Source of the DNA: Cladorrhinum sp. PSN259
Lineage: Eukaryota; Ascomycota; Sordariomycetes; Sordariales; Podosporaceae
Assembly: GCA_033725935.1 (NCBI GenBank)
Contig: MU867062.1
Span: 1,240,001-1,304,000 of the forward strand
Reading direction: 5' to 3'
DNA: 64,000 nt
The notes under the pieces are model-generated. The model saw only the letters and a list, made by a program, of their open reading frames with translations. It was not told the DNA's origin and ran no database searches. Positions 1 to 12,409 of this stretch are shown here, one piece after another (position 1 is the first letter of the stretch; the number at the start of each line of letters is the position of its first letter). A program made the translations under genes and the position numbers.

Positions 1-233
1 ACCCGCTGACTCGTTTGTCTCGTGTACTCCACCTCCATTTCGCTCCCTGAGAAGTCGCTTTCAGAGTGACCTACGTAGATGACTCTTTCCGTATTTCTTG
101 TTCTGAGGCCTCGTTTGCGCTGCACTGCGATGCAGCAGCAGAGGAGGAGAACGAGACCTGTGAAGCCGAGGACGGAGCCGAGGATGGCGCCTAGTTGCTC
201 TGAGGAGATGTTTGAGTTTGGAGCTGGGGCCAT
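1..233 (-). CDS. N-terminal part of a single-pass membrane protein (runs off left edge)
   Basis: On the minus strand an ATG at 233-231, preceded by an A-rich stretch, opens a frame that stays open to the window edge (77 codons). The product begins with a short polar segment (MAPAPNSN...). It then has one hydrophobic helix, rich in Gly, Leu and Val and ending in three consecutive Cys (about residues 17-36), followed by a basic stop-transfer segment (QRKRG) and an acidic tail. This is the layout of a type I/III single-pass protein with a short outside segment and a cytoplasmic tail. The family is not recognised. The rest of the gene, including any introns, lies outside the window. The longer overlapping frames on both strands here have no comparable protein features. 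Confidence 0.55.
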   Translation of the reverse strand, partial: MAPAPNSNISSEQLGAILGSVLGFTGLVLLLCCCIAVQRKRGLRTRNTERVIYVGHSESDFSGSEMEVEYTRQTSQR

Positions 234-2058
234 TTTTTTGTTTTGGGTTGGGCGGTGCAACGATGGTCAGGGGATCTTGATGAGGTGGGGCAGAGTGGAG
301 GAACGATGTGATGATGGTTATGGTTCAGTTTGGCTCTGCTAAATTTGTTTTTTTTTGGTTGCGGCAATACGGCTTTGATGAAAGTTGCAAGAAAACAGTT
401 GCAGTCGAAAATAGTGATTATTGATCGTGATGAGGCGATAACAACAAGCGTCTCATGACAGGGGTGGGGAAGAAATGGGGGACTTAATATGTGAGAGAGA
501 GAAACAACGAACGCGACGGGCATTGCAGGCGGACTGGTGTGTACCTCCCCTCAAATCCCGGGTATTAATGCGCATCGTATGTACACCATTTATCACGATT
601 CCCACCTGCAAGTTGCCAGCAGCGGACTAACAGAAGTGGGCAAGAGGGGGAGGGGTAAAATAGGTGCGGCTCATTTTTCCCATTGTTGCGCAACAAGTCA
701 GGCCGTCGTGGCCAGCCAGCCAGTGAGAAGATGCAAAGAGCCACTGCATGGGCACCTGCCGTCCATCAACACCATGACTGCATATCACAGAAAAAGGCAA
801 CCATGAGGACAAGAAACAGAGTGTGGGTGAGTAGGCAGACACACCGCTTTCGTTCTCGAGTCCTTCATCTAAGGTAACCTGCTTTCAAGCTTTGTGGGAC
901 CACAAGCAGACTCCATTTGAGAAGGATCGGGGTCGGGGGAGGAAACAAACGATTGGAGAACACACTCACGTTACCTTACCCATCCTCCATAAATGTTGTA
1001 ATGGAAGTGGAAAGCCCGATCTGCAATAGGATGAGAATGAAGAAAGAATGAGTGGGGAAGTAGCTGCCTGTCTGCTCAGGTTCGTCTGCAGGCCCGTTAT
1101 CAGCCAATCCAAGTGGACGGAGAGCGTCCAACTGCGCTACTGCAGAATCTCTCCATGCAATAAAAGTGTTCTGCTAAAGGGCGTGGGGGCCAATGGGGAA
1201 CAAAAGCATACATCACCTGCATCGGATGCCAAGAATTTGGGGAAGTCTGGTTGGATGGATGTAGAATGGGATGGATGGATGGATGGAATGAGGGTGGGGA
1301 AGGGACCAAGATTTGTCCCCCCTCCTTTCCCTCCCAGGAGACTTGGAAAGTCGTGCGTCCCTCCTACAGTACCTCCCGGGAGGCACAGACTGAACCGTGA
1401 CGGCGGCGCCCAGACTCCCGTCTACCAGGAGAAATGATATCAGCACTTTTATCTCGGCTGCTCCCGTAACACATAAGATCTTGGACAAAGAAGCAGAAAG
1501 GGGTAAGATGACTTGCATGTTTTTTTTTTCCCCCATCGAACCATGGCATTGCTGAGCCTCGTGCTATTGCTGAGACACAATTAGCTCGGAGCCGATTTCT
1601 TGGCAATTTATGGAAAGCACAAATCAACGTTCGAGTTGTTTTTCCTTGCCAGGTCATCGTGCATCGGTTCAGAAGTTAGCCTGCAGGAAGCTTGAGGAAC
1701 ACGAACCGGATTTTGGGGTCCTGCAGGCCTGGGCCTACTCTGCGTGTAACTCAAATACGAGTCATCGATTCAGATACAAATATGTGGCAACAAGATGGAA
1801 TATATGGTGTTGTTTGAGTGTTTCTTTATTATTCGATTATATGCATACGCTTGCTAATTGTCATTCCTGCAGTGATAAGCCTCCCCGACTGCCGACGGCA
1901 AACCCAGTGCCGCTCTCGAAGCCTAAGAGTTACACAAGAGAGAGAAACTGTGTGTACCCGTGTGATGACAGCGGACTGATAATCCCTCCGATCCTGAGGC
2001 TTGCTTATGCGGGTTTGATATGGCGTTTTCGTGAGGTAGGTACTTGCAACCTCGTCCT
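234..2058. other. Intergenic stretch, no supported gene
   Basis: No frame in this stretch looks like a real protein. It probably holds the promoter and 5' leader of the minus-strand gene at the left edge. A short GGAT microsatellite lies near 1268-1288. Confidence 0.5.
1268..1288. repeat. GGAT microsatellite
   Basis: Five near-perfect copies of the tetranucleotide GGAT, with further imperfect copies just upstream (1245-1260). Seen directly. Confidence 0.8.
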
Positions 2059-2495
2059 TTACATGTATTCAACCCCTCCTAACTCGGTCCGTGATGTTAC
2101 CTGATTTGTGTACCTGTCCTTACCGCGGGATGTATAGCTGCCCATGATGGCCCCGTCGGCTTTCAGGATCTCAATGGTTTGGTTGTTGCAGACCGGTATT
2201 CGACCTGACTCGGAGGATTTCGCGCTTGTTCGCCGCGTGCAAAGGGAACTTCTCAGGCTTCTCGCAGCGGCCTGGATTGAGTGTCGGATAGTTTCGAGAT
2301 CAAGTTCCAGGTTGAATGTTGAAATGAAGAAGCTGAAGAGTTACCAAGTTGGATTTTGAGCGAGATTAGTGGTGCAGCATCGATAATGAGGTTCTGTGAG
2401 GCTTTCATGATGGCGCTCAATGCTGTTAATAGGGGCAACAGATCGCACAATTCAGCGGTGGTAGAGTCAAGGAGAGTAATCCACCAAAAGATCAA
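2059..2495 (-). pseudogene. Possible protein relic, helical, frame-broken
   Basis: The minus strand has two adjoining open blocks in different frames. The first (about 2495-2300) reads as a leucine-rich helical segment (around LCDLLPLLTALSAIM). The second (about 2310-2059) reads as an amphipathic segment (around ELDLETIRHSIQAAAR) followed by a polar tail ending at TAA 2061-2059. They cannot be joined by an intron of normal size, so a one-base frameshift is the simplest reading. The style resembles the helical N-terminal regions of fungal NLR/STAND proteins, but I cannot assign a family. It may be chance. Confidence 0.25.
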
Positions 2496-2882
2496 AACAG
2501 GTGGACGCTTCCATTATAGCTTCCCGCAAGATTCTGCAGAAGGAGCCAAGCTTCAGGATCACTCCCAATCCAAATATGCATCAAGGATATTAGGTTCCAA
2601 CCCATATTAATCCCACATATCCCAGATCATTCATTCGTCCAAGAGACCAATCACCTCAAAAGGTGAACTACCCACTGTGGTAAGATAAATGTGCAAGTCT
2701 CTGTCCCACTTTGGCACTCAAGCAGAGATGTCGGATGCGAGAGACAAATGATGTCGGAGAACTGGAAGTGTTCCTTGGTAATATCCTTCCTCCGATGGGA
2801 AGATACTGTCTCCTTAACCCCAAAATAAAGACAAAAGTAAAAATCTTTCAAAAGATAACTCCCTTACTGGGAGAGATAGTAT

Positions 2883-2963
2883 CGTCACCTGCAGGATTCG
2901 AACCTGCGCGTCCGAAGACACAGCCTTAGCAGGGCTGCGCGTTAACCACTCCGCCAAAGTGAC
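2883..2963 (-). tRNA. tRNA-Ser (anticodon GCT)
   Basis: The minus strand folds as a complete class II tRNA. The seven-pair acceptor stem begins GTCACTT and has discriminator G. The anticodon stem CAGCC/GGCTG carries the loop CTGCTAA with anticodon GCT. The long variable arm is closed by a TTCG-type loop, and the T arm is GCAGG/CCTGC with loop TTCGAAT. There is no intron. The long variable arm and G discriminator are hallmarks of tRNA-Ser, and GCT reads AGC/AGT codons. Confidence 0.95.
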
Positions 2964-4262
2964 TATGATTGTGGATGTTGAGATGTTGTGGATGTCAGAT
3001 TCAGATTGGAGCCGTGTAGGCACTCTCGAGGCACTCCAATCGACTGGATCCATGTGTCTCTCTCAAGAACCTGGAAGGTGATGGCCATGTGGAACCTTCA
3101 ACTTTGATGTACACTAGACTCGGATAAAGAGCCGGTTAATCCTCGAGATCTGACAAGGAGAGCAACCATCTCTTCTCATCACGGAGGCTCCGCTGAGTTC
3201 TTATTGACGGAAAACATTCCAGCCATTAATATGAAGTTGTTGGTGATGAAGTGGATTCTATTATTGATATTCTGAGTCCAAGTGGAACGAAAACCCCTCT
3301 GAGCTGAAGAGCCCCTGAAGGAGCCCCTTGTCGAGGCCTGCGGCGCTAACGGTTAGCGTCCCGTCTCCCACATCAGAACCGCGGGGGCGGAATGGATCCG
3401 ATCGATTTGGATCTCGGCATCTGAACTTGAAACATTGACCAGAGATTTGATTTCTTTTATTTTGTTCGTTTAACGATAAACAACCAGGGGTTCGGTTCAC
3501 AGCCAAGATCTTGGACAGATGATTGAATTCGACGTGTTACATCGGTGGCTTGTTGAGGTGATGGATTTCTCGCCTGGAACGACGCGTCATTGGACAGTGG
3601 AAACCGACAAAGTTGCATTACCGACCCACTGCAGTGAAGATCTGCTCTGGTTTGGGTGAGATGCAGCTCAATCGCACGGTGCTTCTTCTCCCGTCGAACG
3701 CAACAAAACCCGATCATCTCCTTTCCATCTCGCCATCGTCCATCAGTCCTCATCATCACAACCCTTCTGATATCATCACACAGGTCCAAATCCCTATCGG
3801 AGAGGGCGTCCTTCGATGGCAAATATTAGAAAAATACGAACTTGCTTTTTATTCCGCACATCCATGCAAATCTAACCAAAAAAAGAAAAGCTGAGGACGC
3901 CGAGTACCCACTGCTTTTCGCTCAATACCGGGGTCCGTTCTCGAATCAAATTTCCTCTTCTCCAGCCCCTCTCGTGGCTTGCAGCTGGGCACGCTGTCGC
4001 TGACATGATTGGCACTGGCGGCCGGTTTGGCTGGGCGAACGAACGGCCCGCCCAAGAAAAATGAGACATGCATTGGTTCCCACTGGACCTCCACGCCATC
4101 CGCCAGTCCGTCATTCCACTTCCCCAATGCAAGACTAAATTTAACCACGTTGGTTCCCGCCTCTCTTGAATTTTGGTTTGCAGAGACCGCAAGTTCGGAC
4201 GACGACAACGGCTTCGACGATATGTCCCCATTGCCGGTGATTTGTTGTGTTGCTGTTTTGTC
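2964..4262. other. Intergenic stretch, no supported gene
   Basis: I see no convincing protein or RNA gene. The right part is presumably promoter and 5' leader of the Csc1-type channel that starts at 4263. Confidence 0.5.
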
Positions 4263-7200
4263 ATGATGGATTGGATTGTGCCGGGCCCTCTTCGTCTTGC
4301 ATCCCGCGCCTTCGACATCTCAGTCCCTGTATGGAATAATTAAGCCCGCCCCAGCTCTATCAAGAACTGAACTGAACTGACAAGCTCAAAATAAATCCAG
4401 AACCAGACGGACGATCCGAGAATTGGGTCCACGCGCAACGATACTAACGGCACTGGAACCGTCAGTACCGTCGGTAATGCACTTCCTACCGGCGGTACCG
4501 GTGAAGCTGGTTCACTCAGCTCATTAGCCACCACCTTCGTGCCCGTCCTCATTTTCTCGGGCGTTTGTCTGTTCATCTTCCTCGCTTTCCGCCGCAAGTG
4601 TCCCCGTGTCTATGCACCAAGGACAATCCCGCTACTGCGGACTCCCGAGTAAGCTCGTGCAACGGCCCTCTGCATCTTGAGGAGCCCCTTAACTGACTCA
4701 GACATATGCAGGAACCCGAGCCCTCAACTACCTGATGGCTGGTTCAACTGGATCCTCCCATTTTTCGCCATCGACGACACTTACATCCTCAACAACTGCA
4801 CACTAGATGCATTTTTATTTCTGCGCTTCCTGAGGGTCCTCTCCATCATTTGTATGGTAGGTGGCTGTTTCGCATGGCCCATCCTCCTACCTATAAATGG
4901 TACCGGCGGAGCTGGTCTCAGCCAGCTTGAGGAGTTGACAATTGGCAACATCAAGCTTCCATCCAAGTTTTACGCCCATGTCGTGGTAGCTTGGTGTTTC
5001 TTCGGCTTCGTCCTCTTCATGGTTTGTCGAGAGTGCATCTATTATATCAATCTCCGCCAGGCCTATCTGCTCTCACCGAATTACTCGCAACGACTTTCCT
5101 CGCGGACCGTCTTGTTTACATGCATTCCGAAGCCCTACGTGGATGAGGCAAAACTACGCAAACTGTTCGGTGATTGCGTCAAGAATGTTTGGATACCGAG
5201 AGATATTCGTGACCTCCAGGGTCTCATGCAGGACCGAGAAGATGCCGCCGAGAAACTCGAACAGGCCGAAATTCGACTTATCCGAGTGGCGAACATCGCT
5301 CGCAACAAGGTTCTCAAAAAACAAGCCGCCGCTTCAGCATCAGCATCACTACCACCACCTGCAGCACAACATGACCGCCCCAAATCCCCTGTGCCCTCAA
5401 CAACCGTGCCCGATGACAAGTCACAAAAGGACACCGAGAAGGGACAAGCCCAATCCACCATTGCATTTGCTGAGCGTCAACTGTCAGTACTTGATAGTCT
5501 GACAACACTCCACAGCCCAACTGAGAAGCCTGTTGATCCGGAATATACACATCCTTACGGCCTTGATCCGTCACTGCCCGATGTACGAGGCTCGGTGGCA
5601 TCCTTGTGGATTCCGGCCGCATCTCGGCCGCATCACCGGCCGATTCGAAACTTTGGTCGCCGTGTCGATACGATAAGATGGGTGAGGGCACGGCTAAAAG
5701 TTCTCAACCGGGACATTTGGAAGTTGAGACGTAAATACCGGGCAGGGGACGGGACCCCGTTAAACGCAGCTTTTATCGAATTCGACTCTCAAACCGCCGC
5801 CCAGCTTGCCTTCCAGATCCTCCCTCACCACCAGCCTTTGCACATGTCGCCTCGCTACATCGGACTTCGACCAGACGAGATCATCTGGAGCTCACTGCGG
5901 ATTCGATGGTGGGAACAGATTATGCGAGATTTCTTCATGATGGGTGTTATTGCCGCAGCCATCGTCTTTTGGTCGATTCCTTCGGCCTTTGTGGGCAGCA
6001 TTTCCCAGATTGAGAACCTCGCCAAGTTGATTCCCTTCCTAAAATTTCTCCTCAAGCTTCCAAAGGTCATTCTCTCAATCATACAGGGTCTGCTGCCTGC
6101 TCTTGCACTTTCTTGGCTCATGGCTATTGTCCCTTGGCTCCTCAGAGGTAGGTCAACGATCATCAAATAAATGACACAGTTAGCGATACTAACAAAAATC
6201 AGGTTGTGCGCGTGTTGCTGGTGTCCCCTCTCATGCATTGGTGGAACTTTACTGTCAACATGGCTATTTTGCCTTCCAAGTCGTGCAGGTCTTCCTCATC
6301 ACGACACTCTCGTCCGCCGTTTCTGCCGCGATTACAGACGTGATTAAGGACCCACTATCGATCACAAGCTTGTTGTCCGAAAATCTGCCCAAAGCCTCCA
6401 ACTTTTATCTGTCGTATATCCTGGTCCAATGCCTGGGTTCAGGCGCGACCTTGCTTGCAAATTTCAGCGAGCTGCTCAGGCATCAGGTCTTTGGCAAGAC
6501 AACCGTGAACCCGAGAAAAGGATACTATCGGTGGCGGAAACTCAAGGAGGTGCATTGGGGAGCGGCCTACCCAAGATTTACCAATCTTGGTGTCATTGGT
6601 GCGTTGACTTCTCTATACTTTCACCTTGACACGGACAACTGACACCCATTGCAGCTCTGAGCTATACTTGCATCGCTCCTCTGATTCTTCTTTTTGCCGG
6701 ACTTGGAATGTATTTCATCATGTGGGTGTATCGGTATTGCATCATCTACATCTTCGACTCCCGTTACGACACCAAGGGCCTCTTCTATCCTCGGGCATTG
6801 ATGCAGCTTCTTTTTGGCTTATACCTGGCGGAGCTTTGCCTGATTGGACTTTTTGCTCTGCAGAAAGGCATTGGGCCGCTGATGCTGATGCTCATATTTT
6901 TTATATTTACCGGATTGGTGCACATCTCACTGAGCAGGGCACTGTCACCGTTGCTTTACAATCTCCCTCGAACTCTTGCCCTGGAGAAAGACACTGGGGA
7001 GCAGATTGCAGCAGAGGAGACTCCGGAAGAGTCGACGGCTGTCCAACCAGCACTTCAAAGCACAGGAGGATCGGCTGCGGATTATTATAACACGGATGTG
7101 CAAATGGGACCAAGCGACAACACAGAAACACCGATCACAGGGGGGTTGGCTGCCAATTATTACGACATGGACGAGGACTTCAGTAGGGATGAAGCAAACG

Positions 7201-7709
7201 TTACTCCACATCATGATCTGGACACCGATAGGAAGCTTCGTGGCATTGAAGGCAGGAGCAGCCTCAAGTATGCGATCGGGGAGTGGACCAAGGCAGCGAT
7301 AAAGGGCAGGTTCAACAAGCACCAGGACTCAGGCCTGACTCGAATTTTGAGGCAAATCAAGATCATCATCACGCCAGATCCAAACCGGAACGCGAATGTC
7401 ATTATGAAGTTCTTCCATCCCGAGGTGTATCAGGACTATCGAACGTTGAAACCACGAGTCAATCCGGAACCGGCAGAGACCAAGTTACCGGATGATTACG
7501 TGAGGAGGGCATATTGGCCACCCGAGATGTGGCGGCCGGCGCCCAAGTTGTGGATACCCAAGGACGAAGCGAGGGTCAGTCGACAGGAGGTTGCGCATAC
7601 GAAGGACTCGATATTTATCTCAGACCAGGGGTGCTGGTTGAATTCAAGGGCCAGGATAGAGTGTGACTTCGAAGCGTCGCCGTTACACGAGCCTAGGATA
7701 TTATATTAA
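4263..7709 (+). CDS. Csc1/OSCA-type (RSN1-PHM7, DUF221) stress-gated cation channel
   Basis: Five exons: 4263-4328, 4401-4648, 4712-6147, 6203-6598 and 6655-7709. They sum to 1067 codons (1066 aa). All four introns (55-72 bp) have GT..AG borders; the second, 4649-4711, begins GTAAGC and ends TGCAG, and the third carries the branch site ACTAAC. Domain order is the family's: an N-terminal membrane segment (RSN1_TM) followed by RKCPRVYAPRT, a large cytosolic RNP-like loop with an acidic/Pro-rich insert, the DUF221 membrane core with repeated hydrophobic helices, and a C-terminal PHM7_ext tail ending in KLWIPKDEA..VSRQEV and ISDQG. Family members such as yeast Csc1 and plant OSCA are osmotically or mechanically gated cation channels, in yeast at the plasma membrane or endomembranes. 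The start is inferred: the stop upstream of exon 2 requires a short first exon, and only ATG 4263 (or 4266) joins in frame. Confidence 0.92.
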
Positions 7710-7812
7710 TTAGACCTGGTTTCGGAGAGCATAATCGTAATTCTTTCTCAACTTCAGCTCTGTCTTTGCACCAAAGAAAACGCTCAGAAAAGATTAACAG
7801 GATGTCCTCCTT

Positions 7813-8962
7813 TCAGTTGCCGTATGATAGTCCTCCAGTCCTGTTTGTGGGGTTTCTGATAGTCCTGCTACTGTCAGAGCGGTCCGACCTGCATTGTCCT
7901 CTAATGATATATCCACTCTGCTGGAAAGCAAATAACAGCTTAACGACCTTTGTTTTATCACCAACTGATGCACACCACAGGGGCGTGCAGCCTCTCCAAT
8001 CCTTCGCGTTCGGGTCGATGTTCACGGATGCGAGCAGTAGCTCAACCACGTCGATACCTCCCGTCTCTGCTACAAGCGATAGCGGAACAGAGCCCCGGCT
8101 GCTTCTGGGATTCGCGTCGACCTCTTCAAACTTGAGCAGCACGCTTACCACTGAAGCATGGCCATTCAGTGGCGCCTAAGCTAACGCGGCAAGCCACTCG
8201 CATCTCTCGAATTCGGATCTGGTTTTCCGCACTCAAGGAGTAGTTTGACCCACAGACGCATGACCATTTCTCAACGCTATAGTTGGCGGTGTTTCGCAGT
8301 CCTTTTTTCTTGACGTTGGTCATGACTTTGTCCTCCTTGAGTAGGAGGTTAACTATCTCTGTCCTCCCGTCTATTGCCGCGTAGGACAGCGCAGTGAAGC
8401 CGAGATGGTCTTTTCTGTTCAGGTTAGCCTCCATGTCTCCTAACGTGAGCACTATCTCGAGGAAAACCTCGAAAACTGCGGTGTTGCCTTGGCTTGCCGC
8501 AGCCATCAACGTCTTGCATGCGGCGTGACCGTTCCAGTACGTGATGCTGTTGACGTCTAGTTCGCCGGTCTACGGGGTCAGCTTCACCAATGCGATCTTC
8601 GCCTCGCATATCGCCCTGAAGAAACTCCTGGGATGAAGATTGAACTTGCCGGCGCCAACAAGAAGATGCGCTATTGCCGTGTCTCCGTTATCTAATGCTT
8701 GCGTTGGAGCATTGGCGTCCGGCTCGTGTTTGCCGCTCTCGAGCAGCATCTTGACCATGGCTTCATGGCCTGCCCTCACCGCGAAGTCAATTGGTTGCAA
8801 TCCACGGGGTGCTGTGAGCTGTGACAACACATCCACCCGCTTCAAAAGGTTAGCAGAGAATCGCCACCCATAACAGGCAGAGCCAAGACTGCCACCAAAA
8901 TACTCACATTGCTGTCCAAGGCCAATAAAAACTGAAATGGTCTTTAGAATTTCCCAACACAA
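7813..8962 (-). pseudogene. Decayed ankyrin-repeat gene
   Basis: Ankyrin repeats are recognisable on the minus strand in three blocks. Block 1 (8962-8570) has repeats around PIDFAVRAGHEAMVKMLLESG. It ends at an in-frame TAG (8572-8570) after LVKLTP, and the same frame continues as ankyrin sequence into block 2 (8569-8126, FTALSYAAIDGRTEIVNLLL). Block 3 (8151-7813, TPLWCASVGDKTKVVKLLF) is in another frame, so a frameshift lies near 8180, beside a second TAG (8178-8176). An intron-like element (GTGAGT..GCTAAC..AAG) precedes the first repeat. Both stops would be CAG in an intact gene, the CpA to TpA change expected of repeat-induced point mutation (RIP). The gene is convergent with the Csc1-type gene. 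A functional protein is unlikely unless there is an undetected intron. Confidence 0.7.
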
Positions 8963-9132
8963 CGTAGTATTCTGTCCTCAAACAAGCCTTGCAAGCGCCC
9001 TTCTTTATCAGTGGTCCTGAAACTAAGCCTGTAAGCAACCGAACGGCCATCAGCACTCAAAGTTGCGACAGTTCACCTCCTAAGAATCTTCTCCGAGCCA
9101 CTGTCAGGAGCCCCTGTGGCGCTGATGGAAGT

Positions 9133-9868
9133 TCATCCGAGGTTCTGGCGGATGTTGCATTCCAGTCCCATAGGAGCTCGAAGGTGTCTGGAAGGTAAGC
9201 TATTTCCAAAGCCCCTGTCCTCCCTTGGTATTATCGTGGGAACCGCGAGTGCTATAATTACGGCGTGGTTCTTGTAGGCTCGCACAATCGTTGGTGACGA
9301 TGCACCTTCAAGCTGATAGAGATCATGCCGAGGAGGGCATACACCAGGCCGTGGCGCTTTGTCGCCTTCTTGCGTGCGGTACCTGTCCAGTAGCTCGCCT
9401 AACGGTGCGATTTCTAGACTAAATCGGGTACTTCGTGGGTTGCTGTCAAAGCCATACTTGGGTCTGACATGAATAAGTGCGGGTTTGTTGCCCGTATAAT
9501 CCGAGGAATCTAATAGCATGGTCATAAGGAGCACCAATGGAAAAACGATTGAATAACGGGTGGCAATGTAGCCAAAAGGGCCAAATAAGAACGACAGCTA
9601 CCATGGACTACAGGAATATATGGGCAGAGGTTTTTCCGATCCCGGGCAACCAGGACAGCCAGGTGACAGTGTTGCAGAAGCGGTAGAAGACCAAGTCGAG
9701 CAGCGGATTACCTAGGGGTCTTCGTGCCCCTAGCGCCCCTGGTGGCGCATCGAACAGTCCAATGGTCGGCAGCCAAGCGGGTGCAGCTGAAAGCATGCCC
9801 CTGACCAAAACAATGGGTCCGGCGGCTCCCAGCCAGCCGGGACGTGCTCCACAGTTTGCTTTTGGCAT
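9133..9868 (-). pseudogene. Possible membrane-protein gene or relic upstream of the ankyrin relic
   Basis: Two coding-like blocks lie on the minus strand. The first (9868-9608) starts MPKANCG and has hydrophobic Ala/Gly/Leu-rich segments around LVRGMLSAAPAWLPTIG and FCNTVTWLSWLPG. The second (from about 9590 to 9133) has a hydrophobic helix around SIVFPLVLLMTMLLD followed by a soluble segment of about 100 residues. A stop separates them, and no good donor/acceptor pair joins them in frame, so I treat the locus as a relic or a gene with an unresolved intron. I do not recognise the family. The blocks lie just upstream of the ankyrin relic on the same strand and could be the decayed 5' part of the same gene. 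Confidence 0.3.
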
Positions 9869-10173
9869 TTTAATGGGCGATCGGGCTGTGCGTTGAACAC
9901 TATTGGTTTACTTTCCCCTGTTTAACTAAGATTAAGACATACGCATTTCCAAGGAACTGAGATGGATGCAGGGGCAGAGACCGTGCTAGTGACTAAAAAC
10001 AAAAAGACATCGGGCACGACCATGAATGTTTTTTCTCCCTTTTTACTCTCTACTCCAGTCCGTTTTGTTACGGGCGTCCTGTCTTTACCTACCGCTACCG
10101 CAATTGATCTCGGCCAGCCTTCACCAAGGTTACGCAAGCAGTCGTGTTTGAACAACAAGCAGCGTCAGTTACG

Positions 10174-11390
10174 ATGAAGTCAGTTCCGGGATTCGCCCTC
10201 TCGCTGGCCGTCTTGATGTCCACGTCCACTCGAGGCCTGGTTGCAGCAAAATGCCACACCGTGTGCCACGACGATAGCTGCGGCCGAGCAGTGACGGGCA
10301 CTGCCCAGGGCCCTGATTTCACTTCCCAGGCCAAGATGGACTGTTCGACCTTTATCGTGTCAACTGTTTACGGCCATACTACGTACGACGCCCAACGCTT
10401 TTCCGAATCTGTCAAGACGGCGAGGACGCATGCGCGCTAACACAAGAAATGCAGTACCGTAACGGCGCCGACAACGTCGAGTGCCAGTGTTCCGATAACC
10501 ATCCCGACGTACGCGTCCGCTTGCTCAAACTCGGCACTTTATGCCAGCGCCTGCTCATGCTACGGCATCACGCGCCATGTCGAGACCCTGACAGACGAGG
10601 TAATTCCCTACCCACCTATGGACTGGTGGCACCAGACTGTCCAGTCACTCAGGCAGGACTAACACTACTCGGGTACTCTCTACAGACAACAACCGTCACA
10701 GTACCTCCTGCCTCCTCGAGTCCCGAACCGTCATCCACCATCGAGGAGTCGTCCACTACTAGCGAGCCACCCGCTTCTTCATCCACGTCTTCCTCGGCAT
10801 CGTCGACATCGTCCGCACCCCCCGAACCGACCGGATGCACCGGTGACCTTTTATCGTGCGGCGATACGTGCATCGACGTCAAGAACGACCCGGCAAACTG
10901 CGGAGGATGCGGTGTTGTCGTATGTCGCTCTTCCTCTCCTTTCTACCTCTCCCCTCCCCTCTCCCTCCCCTCTCCTTCTATTTCTCCCATCCTAACCACT
11001 AACGACGTTCCGCTCCCTCTCTAGTGCCAATCGGGCGTGTGCTCCAACGGCGCCTGCTCCCTCAACTCCTGCACGGGCCAGACCTGTGACACCTTCACGG
11101 CCTGCGGCCCGGGCGGCTCATGCGTGTGCGCCTCGGTGACGGGCGGCACGGGCTTCTGCGCCGACGGCCAGACGCCCTGCTCAGGCCTGGCCGACTGTGA
11201 CACCAGCGCCGACTGCCCCCGCGGCAGCGTCTGCGCCGTCGGCACCTGCTGCACCCGCAATGTGTGCATCGTGGCCGACACGTGCGGCGGTTCGACGAGG
11301 TCTGCTCCTGCCATGCTGTTCCGGCCTAGGGGGGTGACTTGGGTGGATGCCTCGATTGGGCATCGCGCGGGCTATGTTGGAGAGGTTTAA
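10174..11390 (+). CDS. Secreted cysteine-rich protein with Ser/Thr-rich linker
   Basis: Four exons: 10174-10382, 10455-10599, 10686-10919 and 11025-11390. They give 318 codons (317 aa). The first intron carries the branch GCTAAC, and the others have GTAATT and GTATGT donors. An N-terminal signal peptide (residues 1 to about 26, ending LVAA) leads into a Cys-containing region (KCHTVCHDDSCGRA). A Thr-rich segment, a second Cys cluster (YASACSCYG) and a Ser/Thr/Pro linker (about residues 119-160), probably O-glycosylated, follow. The C-terminal half holds Cys-dense modules (LLSCGDTCIDVKNDPANCGGCG, QTCDTFTACGPGGSCVC). The module around NDPANCGGCG resembles a widespread extracellular CGxxCVDxxxDPxNCGxCG pattern. 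Likely wall-associated or secreted; function unknown. The last about 40 residues lack the pattern, so the 3' end could be mis-modelled. Confidence 0.78.
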
Positions 11391-12409
11391 GGGGATGGTT
11401 TAGCTGGAGGGTTGTTGTCGCTTTGGCCGTGGACTGGCTGACTGGCTGACTGTCTGTCTGCCCACGTGCTGCTGTCAGTTTGTGTTGGTGTTGCGCATTG
11501 GAGTCATGAATGGTGGTGGATTTAAACCCTAATATTTATTTCTCATTCTTTTTTTGTCCATTTATCCAGCTTTTTGGACAATATTCTTTAAGATAGATGC
11601 GACCTTGTAGGTAGACTACGCCCCAGAAGTGAGGATATTAAAGACTCAGACGTCCAGCCTGCCCGAGCCTTTTCAACTAGCTTCGATTTTGCTAATGAGA
11701 TGAGATGTATGTATGTACTTTGGAAGTGTCAACGGCCGATGCAGCTTAACGTGGTTGCATTTGAACAAGAAGCCGTGTTGAAATAGAAATTTATGTTCTC
11801 CTAGTAATAGTCTCTGCAGCAGTACAATTCCAATTTTTGTACTGTTCAGCAGGCCAAGCTAGTTTCAGCCTTTTTCTTCCCCGGGCTGCTGTGGTGATAA
11901 TACAAAGACGGATTCCGTAACGCTCCACGCACAGTCCGAGAGCGAATCTCAAATCTATTCGATCTTCCAGGGTGGCACTGTACCTGATTTTATTAGTCAG
12001 AAACTAACTTATTTGGTATACAGACAAGCTTGACCTTTGTAATAGCTCAAATATCTTGCTAGCCGATCAGCCGATATATGTTGAGCTCAGCCTACCGTGC
12101 GCTACGAATTCGTGCTAAGCTGCTCAATACACCGTTTTCTGCTAGCCAAGACGTACACAATAGCAGAACTTGTCGGCAGAGCTAGGGGTAAAATGGGGCG
12201 GAAACATGAACCGTACCGTACCCATTGCACGACGATTGGTACTGTTCCGCGTGCTTCAGGTGGCAATTATTATCCGCTGAAGTTAAGGGGTCAACAAAAA
12301 TACAAACCACCCGACGGTTACGCTTTTACTTTCGGTTGTTATCAAGAGTCCGTCCTCTGTATTATTTGATGTAGAGAAAACCAGCAAAAATGAAATTGTT
12401 TTCTAGATA
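11391..12409. other. Intergenic stretch, no supported gene
   Basis: Only a short GACTGGCT/GTCTGTCT repeat just after the preceding stop and AT-rich sequence. No coding evidence. The frame at 12097-12369 has no recognisable protein features. Confidence 0.5.

Noticed and set aside
1610..2104. 164-codon plus-strand frame
   Set aside because: Composition and lack of any domain suggest chance; it overlaps the minus-strand relic at 2059-2495.
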